Counted from the stretch's first letter, positions 6,701-16,279 are shown. The stretch: 64,000 nt of DNA from Siphonodentalium dalli (GCA_032622095.1 CP136061.1:8648447-8712446), one strand, 5' to 3'. Translations and numbers: made by a program. The notes: generated by a model not told the origin, from the letters alone.

Positions 6701-8473
6701 ATTGGCCGCTTCTTCTCCCGCGTGCTCCGACATACTCCACAAAGGGATTGTAAGGTCGGGATAGACTCGGAAGGATTTGGAGAGCTGACCAAACTTCTCG
6801 AGTGCTCCCCTATGGTCGGGGTCGACGTGGAAGATGTGAAGCGGGTGGTTGCCAATTGTGCGAAGCAGAGGTTTCAACTGGTCAATCGGGCGGACGGGAC
6901 TTGGAAAATCCGAGCGGTGCAGGGACACGAGTTTCCAGTGCCAGAACTGGAGTTGGTTGAGGTCTCGTCTCCCACGGAGTTGGAGAAGGTTCTACACGGC
7001 ACATCGGTGGCGGCCTGGCAGAAGATTTGCACCACCGGGCTGAGCAAAATGAAACGTCAACACATCCACTTCGCCACAGCTGAACCAGATGACAAAGTAA
7101 TTGTCATTTCGGGCATGAGGTCCATCAGCACGGTAGTCATTTCCATCGACGTAGAGAAGTGTATGAGAAATGGCTTGAAGTTTTATAAGGCCCGGAATGG
7201 TGTGATTTTGTGCGCAGGAAATGAGGACGGGATGATTCCTTCATGGGGATTCAAGGAAGTATACGAGCGGAAGTCCAGGCAGAAGCTCAACTTCACCATG
7301 GAATCGCCCATTCCGGAATCAACTGATGTGTCGTCAAAAAGATCAACTCTAAAAAACCGGAGGAGACGAGTAGTTCGGCGTAAAGCTGGAAAACTGGTGT
7401 ATCCTTGTCCTATCAGCGGCTGTTCCGCAACAACGCAGAAGTTGAAGAGGCATGTTCTGGGTGCGCATGTTTCGCGGAAATTGTGGGAGCCAATGGAGGA
7501 CATGGACTTTTCTGTGATGGCCCCTGTGTATCTTTCGGGGTTGGATGACCTTGTCGTCATGGCAGAAGAATTGGAATCGGTCGAAATGAGGGATTCTTCG
7601 TATCAAGAGTTGGTTGAGGAGATTAATGGTCAAGGAGGGATTCCAACCGAAAGCTCTATTGCGAGTCATGCTTATTCTCGACTGATGGAATTCTTGTGTA
7701 GTGAATTTCGACATGAAGGTTTCATTCAACCTGAGGGACCGTTTCTACTGAATCCTATTAACTCTAAGGCCTGCCTTGTTCACTGGAGGGCGCTAGTCCC
7801 CTTGCTAAACAAATGTTCGGCATCTCAACGTAGATCACTTATCAACAGGGATTCTACCGAAGAGACCAGGAGTGAGGTATGGAGCAAGAGATACGGTGGG
7901 AAGATAGACGAAACGGAGCCGGGACTTATGACAGAAGGGGAGGAGGAAGAGGTGGGACCTGGACTGGCTCGCCCGGTTAAGGGCCTTCCCTCGGAATCCG
8001 AACCACGAGAAGAGGAAGAAGTAGGAACTGGACTGGCTCGCCCGGTTAAGGGCCTACTTCCGGAATCTGAAACGATGGCTGAGGAGGAAGAAGTGGGAAC
8101 TGGACTGGTTCGCCCGGTTAAGGGCCTACTTTCGGAATCCACAGCTAGAGAAGAGGTGCCTATGGAAGTTGGCCACGTCGAAACTCAAGAAGAGACTGCT
8201 GATCCCGTCCAGGAATCGGAAGAAGTATCCTCTGGTTTATCCGACAATGTTTTTGGGGACCCTGACCCGGTCAAAACCACAACAACTGAGTATTTGTCGC
8301 TGGAGGATGATGATCTTGAGGACTGGATGGGAGAAGAGGTGACTTCGACGGATGGCGTGGAATCAACATTACCAGCTTGCATATACAGTCATTTCCATAT
8401 GGATAGGACCCTGCAGAAATTTCCCGCTTTTAAGGACTCATTCGATCGGTTACTGGAGGAAGGACCCACATAG
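6701..8473 (+). CDS. ORF3 Tpt1/KptA RNA 2'-phosphotransferase with C2H2-like finger and start of TatD domain
   Basis: Tpt1 enzymes use NAD+ to remove the 2'-phosphate left at RNA splice junctions through an ADP-ribosylated intermediate; some also ADP-ribosylate RNA ends. Numbering from GTG 6722, the four catalytic residues are Arg3-His4 (VLRHTPQ), Arg50 (AKQRFQL) and Arg133 (ISGMRSIS). NAD-site motifs LHGTS (91-95), RQHIHFA (112-118), NGVIL (159-163) and EDGMIP (168-173) are present. The winged-helix part (EGFGELTKLL, DVEDVKRVV) begins before the GTG, at 6701. A C2H2-like finger follows: Cys229, Cys234, His244, His249. Residues 404-475 hold three copies of EEEVGxGLxRPVKGL. The tail, from IYSHFHMDRTL at 554, is the N-terminus of the TatD domain, with the HxH metal ligands His557 and His559. 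Length and residues suggest an active phosphotransferase. Confidence 0.93.
   Translation: MGRFFSRVLRHTPQRDCKVGIDSEGFGELTKLLECSPMVGVDVEDVKRVVANCAKQRFQLVNRADGTWKIRAVQGHEFPVPELELVEVSSPTELEKVLHGTSVAAWQKICTTGLSKMKRQHIHFATAEPDDKVIVISGMRSISTVVISIDVEKCMRNGLKFYKARNGVILCAGNEDGMIPSWGFKEVYERKSRQKLNFTMESPIPESTDVSSKRSTLKNRRRRVVRRKAGKLVYPCPISGCSATTQKLKRHVLGAHVSRKLWEPMEDMDFSVMAPVYLSGLDDLVVMAEELESVEMRDSSYQELVEEINGQGGIPTESSIASHAYSRLMEFLCSEFRHEGFIQPEGPFLLNPINSKACLVHWRALVPLLNKCSASQRRSLINRDSTEETRSEVWSKRYGGKIDETEPGLMTEGEEEEVGPGLARPVKGLPSESEPREEEEVGTGLARPVKGLLPESETMAEEEEVGTGLVRPVKGLLSESTAREEVPMEVGHVETQEETADPVQESEEVSSGLSDNVFGDPDPVKTTTTEYLSLEDDDLEDWMGEEVTSTDGVESTLPACIYSHFHMDRTLQKFPAFKDSFDRLLEEGPT
7925..8150 (+). repeat. 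Three in-frame ~60-75-bp repeats coding an acidic/RPVKGL module
   Basis: GGCTCGCCCGGTTAAGGGCC or close variants occur at about 7965, 8034 and 8109, each preceded by a Glu-rich run. Translation gives EEEEVGPGLARPVKGLPSES and two near copies. This is a flexible linker between the Tpt1/finger part and the TatD part. Confidence 0.85.
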
Positions 8474-9165
8474 CAGTGTCTATTAAACTCCACGGAGGGG
8501 TGGCTGTGTTCTGTGATCCCAACACGTTTCCGACCGAGGAGGATCTCAACATGAAGTGGGGAGTAGCTGTAGGGCTTCATCCAAAGAAGTGGCATTTCTT
8601 TTGTAATCGTCTGAAGGATCAACTGCAGAAATTCGTCATGGATCCACGAGTTAATGCCTTAGGCGAAATTGGGCTAGATTACACCGAGCCCGCCTCAACT
8701 CACGGGTCGCAGGAGAATGTGCTTGGGGAACTGTTGAAGATTGCTACACCCGACAAGCCCATCGTGTTACACCTTCGAGGGGCTGATACTTACGGTGAAG
8801 CTGTATGTTCGCGGGTTTTCACCATCTTCCAGGAGATGCAGCTCACCAGTTATCCCGTGCATCTTCACTGTTTCGGACAGCGAAAATCTTCTGTGGCTCA
8901 ATGGTTGACTTTTCCTAGGGTTTACTTTGGATTCACGGCTATGGCGCGATTCTTTGATCAAGACCAACGACTCGCGTTATGTGCAGTTCCGGATGATCGG
9001 TTACTACTGGAAACGGACGCCCCTTACTTCGGGGGAAAACGACCAACCACTCCGTTGTTTGTGGGAGAAACGGCTACTGCAGTTGCCAAAATTCGAGGGG
9101 ATTCGCTTCATCACATTTGTAGGATAACCTCTGAAAATGCGCGAATCTTGTACAATTTGAAGTGA
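8461..9165 (+). CDS. ORF3 C-terminal TATDN2-like TatD family metal-dependent hydrolase
   Basis: TatD proteins are TIM-barrel, two-metal nucleases (DNA exonuclease, and RNA or R-loop activity reported for some members). Numbered from GTG 8476: GVAVFCDP (8-15) matches the FCDP signature of the TATDN2 branch; GLHPK (33-37); metal ligand Glu64 in GEIGLDY; His99 in IVLHLRGAD; His131 in VHLHCFG; GFTA (152-155); and Asp181 in LLETDAPYF. The missing N-terminal HxH lies 25 codons earlier in the preceding frame, so a -1 change near 8461-8475 splits one domain in two. GTG 8476 is not a real start. Stop TGA is at about 9163-9165. With both pieces all metal ligands are present. Confidence 0.93.
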   Translation, partial: RTHIAVSIKLHGGVAVFCDPNTFPTEEDLNMKWGVAVGLHPKKWHFFCNRLKDQLQKFVMDPRVNALGEIGLDYTEPASTHGSQENVLGELLKIATPDKPIVLHLRGADTYGEAVCSRVFTIFQEMQLTSYPVHLHCFGQRKSSVAQWLTFPRVYFGFTAMARFFDQDQRLALCAVPDDRLLLETDAPYFGGKRPTTPLFVGETATAVAKIRGDSLHHICRITSENARILYNLK

Positions 9166-9515
9166 CTGCAGAAGTCCGGCCGGGGTAGTGGAAGCCCCAG
9201 ATAATGGATTCCACACATATTCATTATGACATTCCTGGAAACTAAGGAAGTTTATCTCGGGAACTCCTAAGAACTTTCAGGGACTTTCGGAAGGGATAAC
9301 AAGCGTCCCAATAATGCAGCTTGTGATCAGTGCCTGGCACCATTTAGGGACTTTAGGGGAGAACTTGTATTCTGAGGGATAGTGGGCGTCCCAAAATAAT
9401 GCAGCCCATCGTTATTCACTCTGCCTGTTGCTTGGCGTCTTGGATGGAGTTCAACATAGTCAACACCACCTTCTTGGAGATATTCCACCATCTAAAAGAA
9501 TGGAACGGGGAGGAG
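9166..9515 (+). other. Retroelement 3' untranslated region with diverged duplication and polypurine tract
   Basis: No coding signal. A motif pair GGGACTTTCGG...GCGTCCCAATAATGCAG (about 9279-9320) is repeated in diverged form at about 9350-9403 as GGGACTTTAGG...GCGTCCCAAAATAATGCAG. The end, AAAAGAATGGAACGGGGAGGAG (in two parts, 9494-9515), is purine-rich and sits directly before TGTGGTG, as expected for the plus-strand primer tract. Confidence 0.6.
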
Positions 9516-9891
9516 TGTGGTGAATGTTGAGGTACACGTGGACTGTGCACATGTGTTTTGTTGACTATTGTTGTTATGAATGATCATGTCAAAGGTCAGA
9601 GTATCAGGTGACCGAATCCAGGACGTTGAGTGGCGCACGGACTGAGCGAAGGAAGGTTTCCGTGGCGCGGAAGAATACATCTCCCGATCGATCTCTTGTG
9701 GTTACGATTCTCGACAAGGACAGTCGCATGTCGTTCTAAGTTATATTCGGACTTCATAACCGTTTTATAGGACGTTGGCCTACATCCAACAATCATCAAT
9801 CAGCACTCATACAACACGCCATCATCACGGATAACGACACGGACTTGCCCACAGATTCACGACAACAGACCACCGGACCAAACAGAACACA
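9516..9891 (+). repeat. Probable 3' LTR
   Basis: It starts TGTGGTGAATG right after a purine tract and a candidate end is ...AGAACACA at 9891, giving TG...CA ends and about 376 bp, a normal size for a small LTR. GC content falls sharply past about 9,905. No AATAAA is visible inside; the promoter-like TTATATTCGG and TTTTATAGG at about 9740-9772 are weak. Without the 5' LTR the right border is tentative. Confidence 0.5.
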
Positions 9892-10257
9892 GACGAGCAG
9901 ATTAGGTGAGACATCTTTTCATGACCCCTTCTCTGCCCCGTTTGCATTTCATGTTTGGTATAAACGCAATATTACTGTAGTTATACTTTGTCACATCGCA
10001 GCAGAATAGGCAAAGTTATAACAAAACTGATTACCCGTATAATTTTCCTAAAAAAATAAATTACCTCGAGGCAGCTTTTAGTTTCCCTCATGATCTTTCG
10101 GCAGACATATATTCTCAAAATATTTGTCTTCACATTGATATAATGACCACTATTCATGTGGTTGTATCAGTGTCTACTGTTAACACAATGAAGTCATGAT
10201 AGCAATTTTTCTACCTGTCTTGTTGACTTATAAAATAAATTAAGAATTTCCTCGCGT
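9892..10257. other. AT-rich sequence, no gene seen
   Basis: Composition changes from element to AT-rich host DNA. I see no ORF, repeat or RNA gene. Confidence 0.5.
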
Positions 10258-10997
10258 GGGCTTGTTATGTTACATGAGCCGGGACATCTCGGTTAGTGAA
10301 CCTTCAGACGACCACGATTCAATCGTAAGTGGAAGGATTTTCGTCGTAGGAAGTAACAGGAAGATGGAGTGCGCATGCTCACGTCTAAATCGTAGAACAA
10401 AAAATAATATCAGACAGTGTTTGATTTTAGATACGATATCGTGGCCGCTGGCGTATCCTTGGTTACATCCACTTGCGACGTAATCGCATGCGACGTAATC
10501 GCAGTCGTGTGTATGTAAAAATCGTAGCTGGAAATGGTCGTAGGGTAGTCAATCACATGCTTTAGAACAACCTACGATAGAATAATGCACGTGACATCGC
10601 AATCGTCTGAACAAACTATCCACGATCTCGTCGGGCCCGATCCCTCCACTTACGATGTGTATCGTGGTCGTCTGAAGGTACACTTAGCCGAGACAACACA
10701 GTCTGCGGGGACAAATCAATCATGCTGTTATGTGAGCTGAGACAACTCGGTTAGCTGGGACAACTCCGTAGTCAACGTCAACCGAGTTGTCCCAACTAGC
10801 TAACCGAGTTGTCCCAGCTAGCTAACCGAGTTGTCCCAGCTAGCTAACCGAGTTGTCCCAGCGAACTCGGTTTGACGAGTTGACGCGGCTCTTGTAACAG
10901 CACACCATTATTTTAGTCAGTCAGCACAGAGGACCTAGGCACCCGGCAGACCGGGTTGTCCCGGCTAACCGAGTTGTCCAGCTCATGTAACAAGCCC
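10258..10997. mobile_element. 740-bp non-autonomous TIR element (MITE) with nested inverted repeat
   Basis: The left end GGGCTTGTTATGTTACATGA and the right end TCATGTAACAAGCCC are inverted copies, and homology continues inward (GGGACATCTCGGTTAG against CTAACCGAGTTGTCC). Inside, 10301-10678 is bounded by a second, better-kept inverted repeat starting CCTTCAGACGACCACGAT. No transposase ORF is present. Family unassigned; the target duplication is unclear. Confidence 0.75.
10779..10862. repeat. 22-bp tandem repeat, about 4 copies
   Basis: AACCGAGTTGTCCCAGCTAG plus CT recurs four times. The unit is the same sequence as the inner part of the enclosing element's terminal repeat, so it looks like local amplification of that end. 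Confidence 0.9.
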
Positions 10998-11534
10998 CTA
11001 AATACATAGGCCTACAGCTAGGGCGCTCAAAGAATTCTTGGGAAAATGACCACATCAAGCTTGATTCTAGTTTGCAATTTGGGAAATACACATTCATCAA
11101 TATTTAACACATTTACAATGATTTTTCACAAGCAAATTCTTGATGAATATATAACTATTAAACAGTGATTTATTTACAAACATCAATTTCAATGGAAAAC
11201 TACATTACTTCCGAATGGACACTCGGAACTATCGGATCGTTCAATGAAAATGTTCCGTTGCGCTGGAAGGCGAAGATGTCAGTTCATAATCTAGCTAATC
11301 CACATTACTTCATGATTGGGAAATCATCAGATAAAAATAATGTAATTGTTCTTGCAAAGAATTGAATATTTCTCAATCCAGTGGGGGGGGGGGGGTTCAG
11401 GGCATGTATGCCGGGGTGGATGTGTGGTCGACGGGACCAATTTTTTTTTTCCGCAACTCAAAATGTTTTTTCCTGCATGTTTTTTTTACTGTTTTTGCAA
11501 TGAGTTTGGCTTAAAGGTACTCAATCCAATCAGA

Positions 11535-12521
11535 CAGAGGCGGACTGGGGCAAGAAACCGGCCCGGGAAATTAATATAATACCGGCCCATCTGTTTGGGG
11601 GTGGGCGCGTCCACAGTCCACCTTGGAAAATTCCAACTGCACCCCCCCCCCCTTGAATCAGAATCAGATCAAATACATATTTTTGCATAATTCCATTTGC
11701 ACCCCCCCCTTGAATCAGATGCAGACCAAATACATGTTTTTGCATAATTCCATTTGCATCTCTGGTCTAATATCATATATATTCATAAACCATGGTTCTA
11801 TATATTCCCGGTATGAGACCATTCAGATATTTTTACCTGAAAAATTGCATAAAATCTAACATCTAGCGGTCTAACTCCAGACAAATGCACACGGCTACGG
11901 ACAAGAGACCAGGACACACCGGGCTGTTCATGGTTGTTCGGCCCGGGGTGAGAATATTTTGAAAACTATACAAGAAAATCTCGAATCCGATAAACTAGAC
12001 TGGCATCAACTGAAGCGTTCCTATTTTCTTGTAAATTTCAATTGGGGAGGGGTGGGTAAGATTTTTTTTGGGATTTACAGCTGGGAGTTACCGTTAAAAT
12101 CTCGAGATTAATGGGGTCTTTACGTGGTGTTATATGATGCCGACAAGTTCATTTAATGTCAAAATTACGATTAGCCAATTCGGCTGGTTAAACAACACAT
12201 GTGGCGGCCCACGTCCGGAATTTTCCCGGTCTCCCGATCGGCCATGCAGTCCGCCTCTGCCCTCATGAATTTATGTGAGAAGAGTACCATCTTATTGGAT
12301 ACACGGCTGGTTAAACAACACATGTGGCGGCCCACGTCGGTTTCATTTGCGGCCCAAGTTGTGGTTGGGCGGCCCAACCACATATACCCCCCCCCCCCCC
12401 CCAAACCATAAAAAAAACCCTCGGATTCTCGCTTGATAGAAAATCACGTGGAATCAGAATTTTTCCGGCCTCCGGCCCATCGGGAAATTTCCCGGTCTCC
12501 CGATCGGCCAGTCCGCCTCTG
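11535..12521. mobile_element. Non-autonomous hAT element, 987 bp
   Basis: Ends are CAGAGGCGGACTGG and CCAGTCCGCCTCTG, typical hAT-like short terminal repeats, flanked by perfect 8-bp duplications CAATCAGA at 11527-11534 and 12522-12529. hAT transposases make 8-bp duplications. The inside has poly-C runs, two GAATCAGA-containing repeats near 11650 and 11710, and an internal ~123-bp duplication at 12182/12305. There is no transposase. A partly homologous inverted copy lies at about 22140-22370. Confidence 0.85.
12182..12340. repeat. 123-bp internal duplication within the hAT element, with a second hAT end
   Basis: GGCTGGTTAAACAACACATG begins at 12182 and again at 12305. Between them lies TTCCCGGTCTCCCGATCGGC followed by CAGTCCGCCTCTG at about 12247-12259, a second copy of the element's right terminus. 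Confidence 0.8.
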
Positions 12522-12796
12522 CAATCAGACGCTCCTAAATTACTATTTCTTTGGCTTCGGGGATATTAATTGGTTTAAACAGAAAACTCAAGCGGTAATA
12601 ATTTACCACTCAATTTTTTCTGTTTAAACTCTAGTTTCTGGCCCAGAAAGAATTTAAATAACTAACTTGAAAAATCTATATCTGATCACGCTGAGCTTTG
12701 ACAGGTAGGTTCCTTGACACGATTCAAATATATTTTAACCCCGAAGCCAAAGAAATAGTAATTTAGGAGCGTCTGATCGGATTGAGTACCTTTAAA

Positions 12797-13566
12797 ACAC
12801 CTTAGAATAAGAGAAATAATGTAATTCTAACTGCTAAACTGGCTGCAGGCAGTTATCGTGTTGTATTTTGTTGCAAATTTTGAAATCCAAGATGGCCACT
12901 GGCAGCCATGTTTTTTTTAGCCGAATGACCCCAAAATGACACATTCCTATTTACATGTTATGTTAACATCCATGAATGCACAGAAATTCATATGCAGCTG
13001 TTTACAGTGAATTCCCCCCCCCCCCACCCTCGCAAATCTCTGTTTTAGTGATAAAATGGGGGTTGGGTATTTACTATGATAGTATTGTGAGTTGTAAGTT
13101 GTAGATGCACCAAACACAAATCCAAATATAAGGAAATGATGCATTATCGTGACTCTGCTTATAAACAATTCACTGCTCTTTTTGTTCGACTTGCATTTTC
13201 TCTGACACAAAGCGTGTTTTGTGAATAATATCACATTCATATAATAATTATGCTATACTATATAATAGTATCTTCTTGAGGAAATTATCATAATTTGATA
13301 AATGTTATTTCTAAACTATAACCTAAATGAAGGCCGCCCGCCCCGAAGTCACGAAGAATGTGATTACTAACACCCCCACCCATGATGGGTATTTCACCTG
13401 TCATCAAACCATGCTACATGTATGACATGCCTGCAATAATGTTTTCTTTGTTTGAAATCCTATATGTCGTGGCCTGTACATTGAAAAGATTTATATCCAG
13501 AACAATATGTGATAATTTAAGTAAATCTATAGATGTACATGTCATTTCATATACTAGTGCATGTCC
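12797..13566. other. AT-rich sequence, no gene seen
   Basis: Contains a poly-C run at about 13014-13026 and ordinary AT-rich DNA. No supportable gene. Confidence 0.5.
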
Positions 13567-13817
13567 AAGCCTTGAAATGGTGTGCCTGTCATTTGCAGAA
13601 TGATGTCCCCAGAGGGTGAGTTTAGTGATGGTACCCCGCACAGTGGGCTAGCATCACCAAATACACCCTCTGGAGAGCTCATGCTGCTTACACCTCAGCA
13701 GAAGGAGGTTCACAGAGGGTGAATTTGGTGATGCTAGCCCACTATGTGGGGTACCATAACTAAATTCTTTCTCTGGGGACCTCATTCTGCAAATGACAGA
13801 CACATATTTCAAGGCTT
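13567..13817. repeat. Foldback element: ~105-bp inverted arms, 40-bp loop
   Basis: The arm from AAGCCTTGAAAT at 13567 to ACACCCTCTG at about 13672 is mirrored from CAGAGGGTGAATTTGG at about 13712 to ATTTCAAGGCTT at 13817. Shared blocks include TGTCATTTGCAGAATGA, GGTACCCC and GGGCTAGCATCACCAAAT. There is no ORF. Confidence 0.9.
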
Positions 13818-13994
13818 GTTGGTATCATTTTATAAGACCTGTATGTTATATTTTATAGAGGACTGTCAGCTAGAAGTCTTGCTGTGGAAGTAAATTGACT
13901 GGAAGACATACACTGGACCAAAGTTGGAATTTGGATGTATTCAATTTACAACTGTACATGTAAGTTTTTATATAAATACGCATCACTTAGAAGA

Positions 13995-14330
13995 TGTATA
14001 ATCTGATTTGACGCCCCCTAAATAACTATTTCTTCAGCTTCGGGTTTAAATAATATTTTATTTGAGTTGAGGATCCTATCCCTCAAAGCTCTGAGTTATC
14101 AAATTTGTTAATTTTATCCACCTCGATTATTTGTCAGCCTACCAAACATTCCACTGACTTCTTCTAGAAATATGCAGATATACAAGATATTGAGAGGTCT
14201 CGCAAGGTCATCGCAAATCAATTTCGGAAGATAACACTATGAAAAGTAATGTTGGATGACTATTGGCTTTCGGTGTAAATTTCCGTTGTTGTTCATGTTG
14301 TAACTGGATGATCCGGCCGGAAAACAACAA
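13995..14330. mobile_element. Decayed relative of the MITE at 11511
   Basis: ATCTGATTTGACGCCCCCTA followed by AAATAACTATTTCTTCAGC matches the TIR of the 11.5-12.8 kb element, and GTTGTAACTGGATGAT near 14300 matches the copy at 36.5 kb. Borders are approximate. Confidence 0.55.
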
Positions 14331-16260
14331 TTAAAGTCAGTGACTAGTATAATAGTAATGGGACAATCATTTCAGTAATGTTTATACTCAATAAGGTGCC
14401 CTGAATAAAGTAGTAAATGTTTACATTTGTGCGTGGTTCAACCGTTGTATTCTCTGAAATGCTACAGTGGATATGGTTGGAATTTTAGTTCTTAATCTCA
14501 GGTTTTTGCTACATAATTCCAGTGGGGATAGTGTTTGGATACTAACTGATTGTTTATATGCACCCATATATGCCTGTTTTAAAAAAGGGGATGTATTATG
14601 CTGCATGTCTGTCTGTTAGTTCGTTTTTGGATTCCAGATGTCAGATGATAACTTTAGATATTCTCAACTGAGTTGAATGAAATTTGAAATGTGTGTGTTT
14701 TAATGTACAAAATACAGGTCAAGTTTGAGTTTTGGTTCAGCACGTCAATTTCACCAGAGTTAAAGGCCTTTTGTTGGAATTGCCATGGGCATATTTTGCC
14801 ATGTCCTAACAATGCTTTTAATATTCAATGAAATAAGTCTGCAATATATGTCTTTAAATCTGACTTTTCCTAAACATAGTATTTTATGCATTTCTTTTCA
14901 GAGTATGTTCGTTCACTGGCATTGGAAACTTTAGTACCAGAATGTGCACAGCATACAGAGGAGGCATGTGTGTTATCTGTGCAGATACAATATGTTATTC
15001 GTCAACTTTTCATTCATAAATATTGCACCACAATATACAAGTGTGGTGCAGCCTGTGGGAAGTTAGTAACATGCTATGCTGTCAAGTGCTGCTATATTCA
15101 TCAGATGCGAATATAAAGGAGTTTGCTGATCTTTAAATTTCTACTGCATGACAGGTGTAAAACAGATGAGCTGTCATTCTTGGGAATGTTCAATATAAGA
15201 AGGGTGTGATGAACTATATATTAAGTGTTAATTCATTGCAATTGTTGCAATGGTGATGTGTGCACATACATCAGGAATATACACTGCTGTGGAAGAATGG
15301 CTAGGATAATTATTCCTGCTGGATATGTTTGAATTAAAGTTTAATTTTCAAAATCTCACTGTGTCTTCATTGATGTTTATCTTAAAACTTCATTCAACAT
15401 TGATGCAACCAATTATGTCATTTGGACAATTTACTTCATCTTCGACTATTAATTTTGGTTGCTTATGATATGATTCATGAATGGGGTGGCCCTCACATAT
15501 GCAGACAAATTGCATGCCTCAATTTAAGGTTACTGACAGCACTTAAATGGTAGAATAGTCCTCAGAGGTTTGTGATTTCAGGAAATTTTACATGTAATTT
15601 GCCACATCTTGCAGCATCTTGTGGAATTTAGTTCTATGCCAGCATGCACACTTGAAAATTAATCACAAAATTATGTGAGAAACACTTGACTGTTTGCGTA
15701 CCAACTGTTTCTATCATAATAATTTCAGGACTGTGTAAACAGTAAATAAGTGATAACCTTAAACAAAAAAATTACATGGTCACCGTTTATTTTCTGTTTA
15801 CTTGGCAACCAGCATTATTATGGTAGAAACCATCAAAAATAATGGGTTTTCGTATAATTTAAGATTTGACCAATTGGCAAAAAGAACCCATATACATGTA
15901 CATGTATGTTTGTGGGAGGGTATGAAAGGCATAATATAGAAATTTGATAGCCTGTAGCATGAAAGTGATCAGCTGAATTTTTGTACTGGAAATGGAATCT
16001 GGTGGCATCTGTTTCAGACTGTCTAAAGCCTTTTTATAATTAGCCCTTTAATATATCAATGGATTGGTAATTATAATAAAAATCAATTTATGACTTGGGT
16101 CATAAATTAATTTTCATTATAATTTTACATGTCGAACTTGGAAAACCAAATTCATTCATGTGTTGCATATATTTTGTTGAGTATGGATATGGTACAATAA
16201 ATGGGTGGATTTAGTGTACAGTACCCTTAAAGGTTGCATAAGTATGTTGTATGGCACATT
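14331..16260. other. AT-rich sequence, no supportable gene
   Basis: An open frame at 14886-15116 follows TTCTTTTCAG, a fair 3' splice site, but has no recognisable domain. A small palindrome with TAAAAATCAATTTATGAC and its inverse lies near 16080. I see nothing else. Confidence 0.4.
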
Positions 16261-16279
16261 TATCAATAAATTGTGCAAA

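Larger units (their letters stand above)
1..9891 (+). mobile_element. Ty3/gypsy-like LTR retrotransposon, 5' end outside window, with extra Tpt1 and TatD domains
   Basis: One strand carries, in order, RT, RNase H, integrase, PHD finger, a Gly/Ser repeat region, a Tpt1 domain, a TatD domain, a purine tract and a probable LTR. RT-RNase H-integrase order defines Ty3/gypsy (metavirus-type) elements. The left edge is already coding, so gag, protease and 5' LTR must lie upstream. GC content drops after about 9,900, matching the element's end. The copy is disrupted at about 1856, 5015-5021, 5271, 6527-6700 and 8465 by frame changes or a stop, but every domain is still easily read, so decay is recent or some breaks are assembly errors. 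The 5' LTR and target-site duplication cannot be checked here. Confidence 0.93.
11511..12796. mobile_element. MITE with ~60-bp TIRs, split by a hAT insertion
   Basis: TTAAAGGTACTCAATCCAAT on the left is mirrored by GATTGAGTACCTTTAA on the right. The inner TIR parts, CTCCTAAATTACTATTTC at 12531 and GAAATAGTAATTTAGGAG at about 12753, also pair. Ends are compatible with a TTAA target duplication. Related decayed copies occur at about 13995-14330 and 35866-36584. Confidence 0.75.

Noticed and set aside
1848-8476. All ORF breaks as programmed frameshifts
   Set aside because: Directions and positions are inconsistent, and the 5271 break is shown to be a base loss by an internal repeat copy.
4722-9165. 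ORF3 as a retroviral env gene
   Set aside because: No signal peptide, membrane segment or envelope-like features are visible; enzyme domains dominate.
14886-15116. Coding exon after TTCTTTTCAG
   Set aside because: One plausible acceptor but no domain, no donor and no partner exon; the stop is reached without a splice site.
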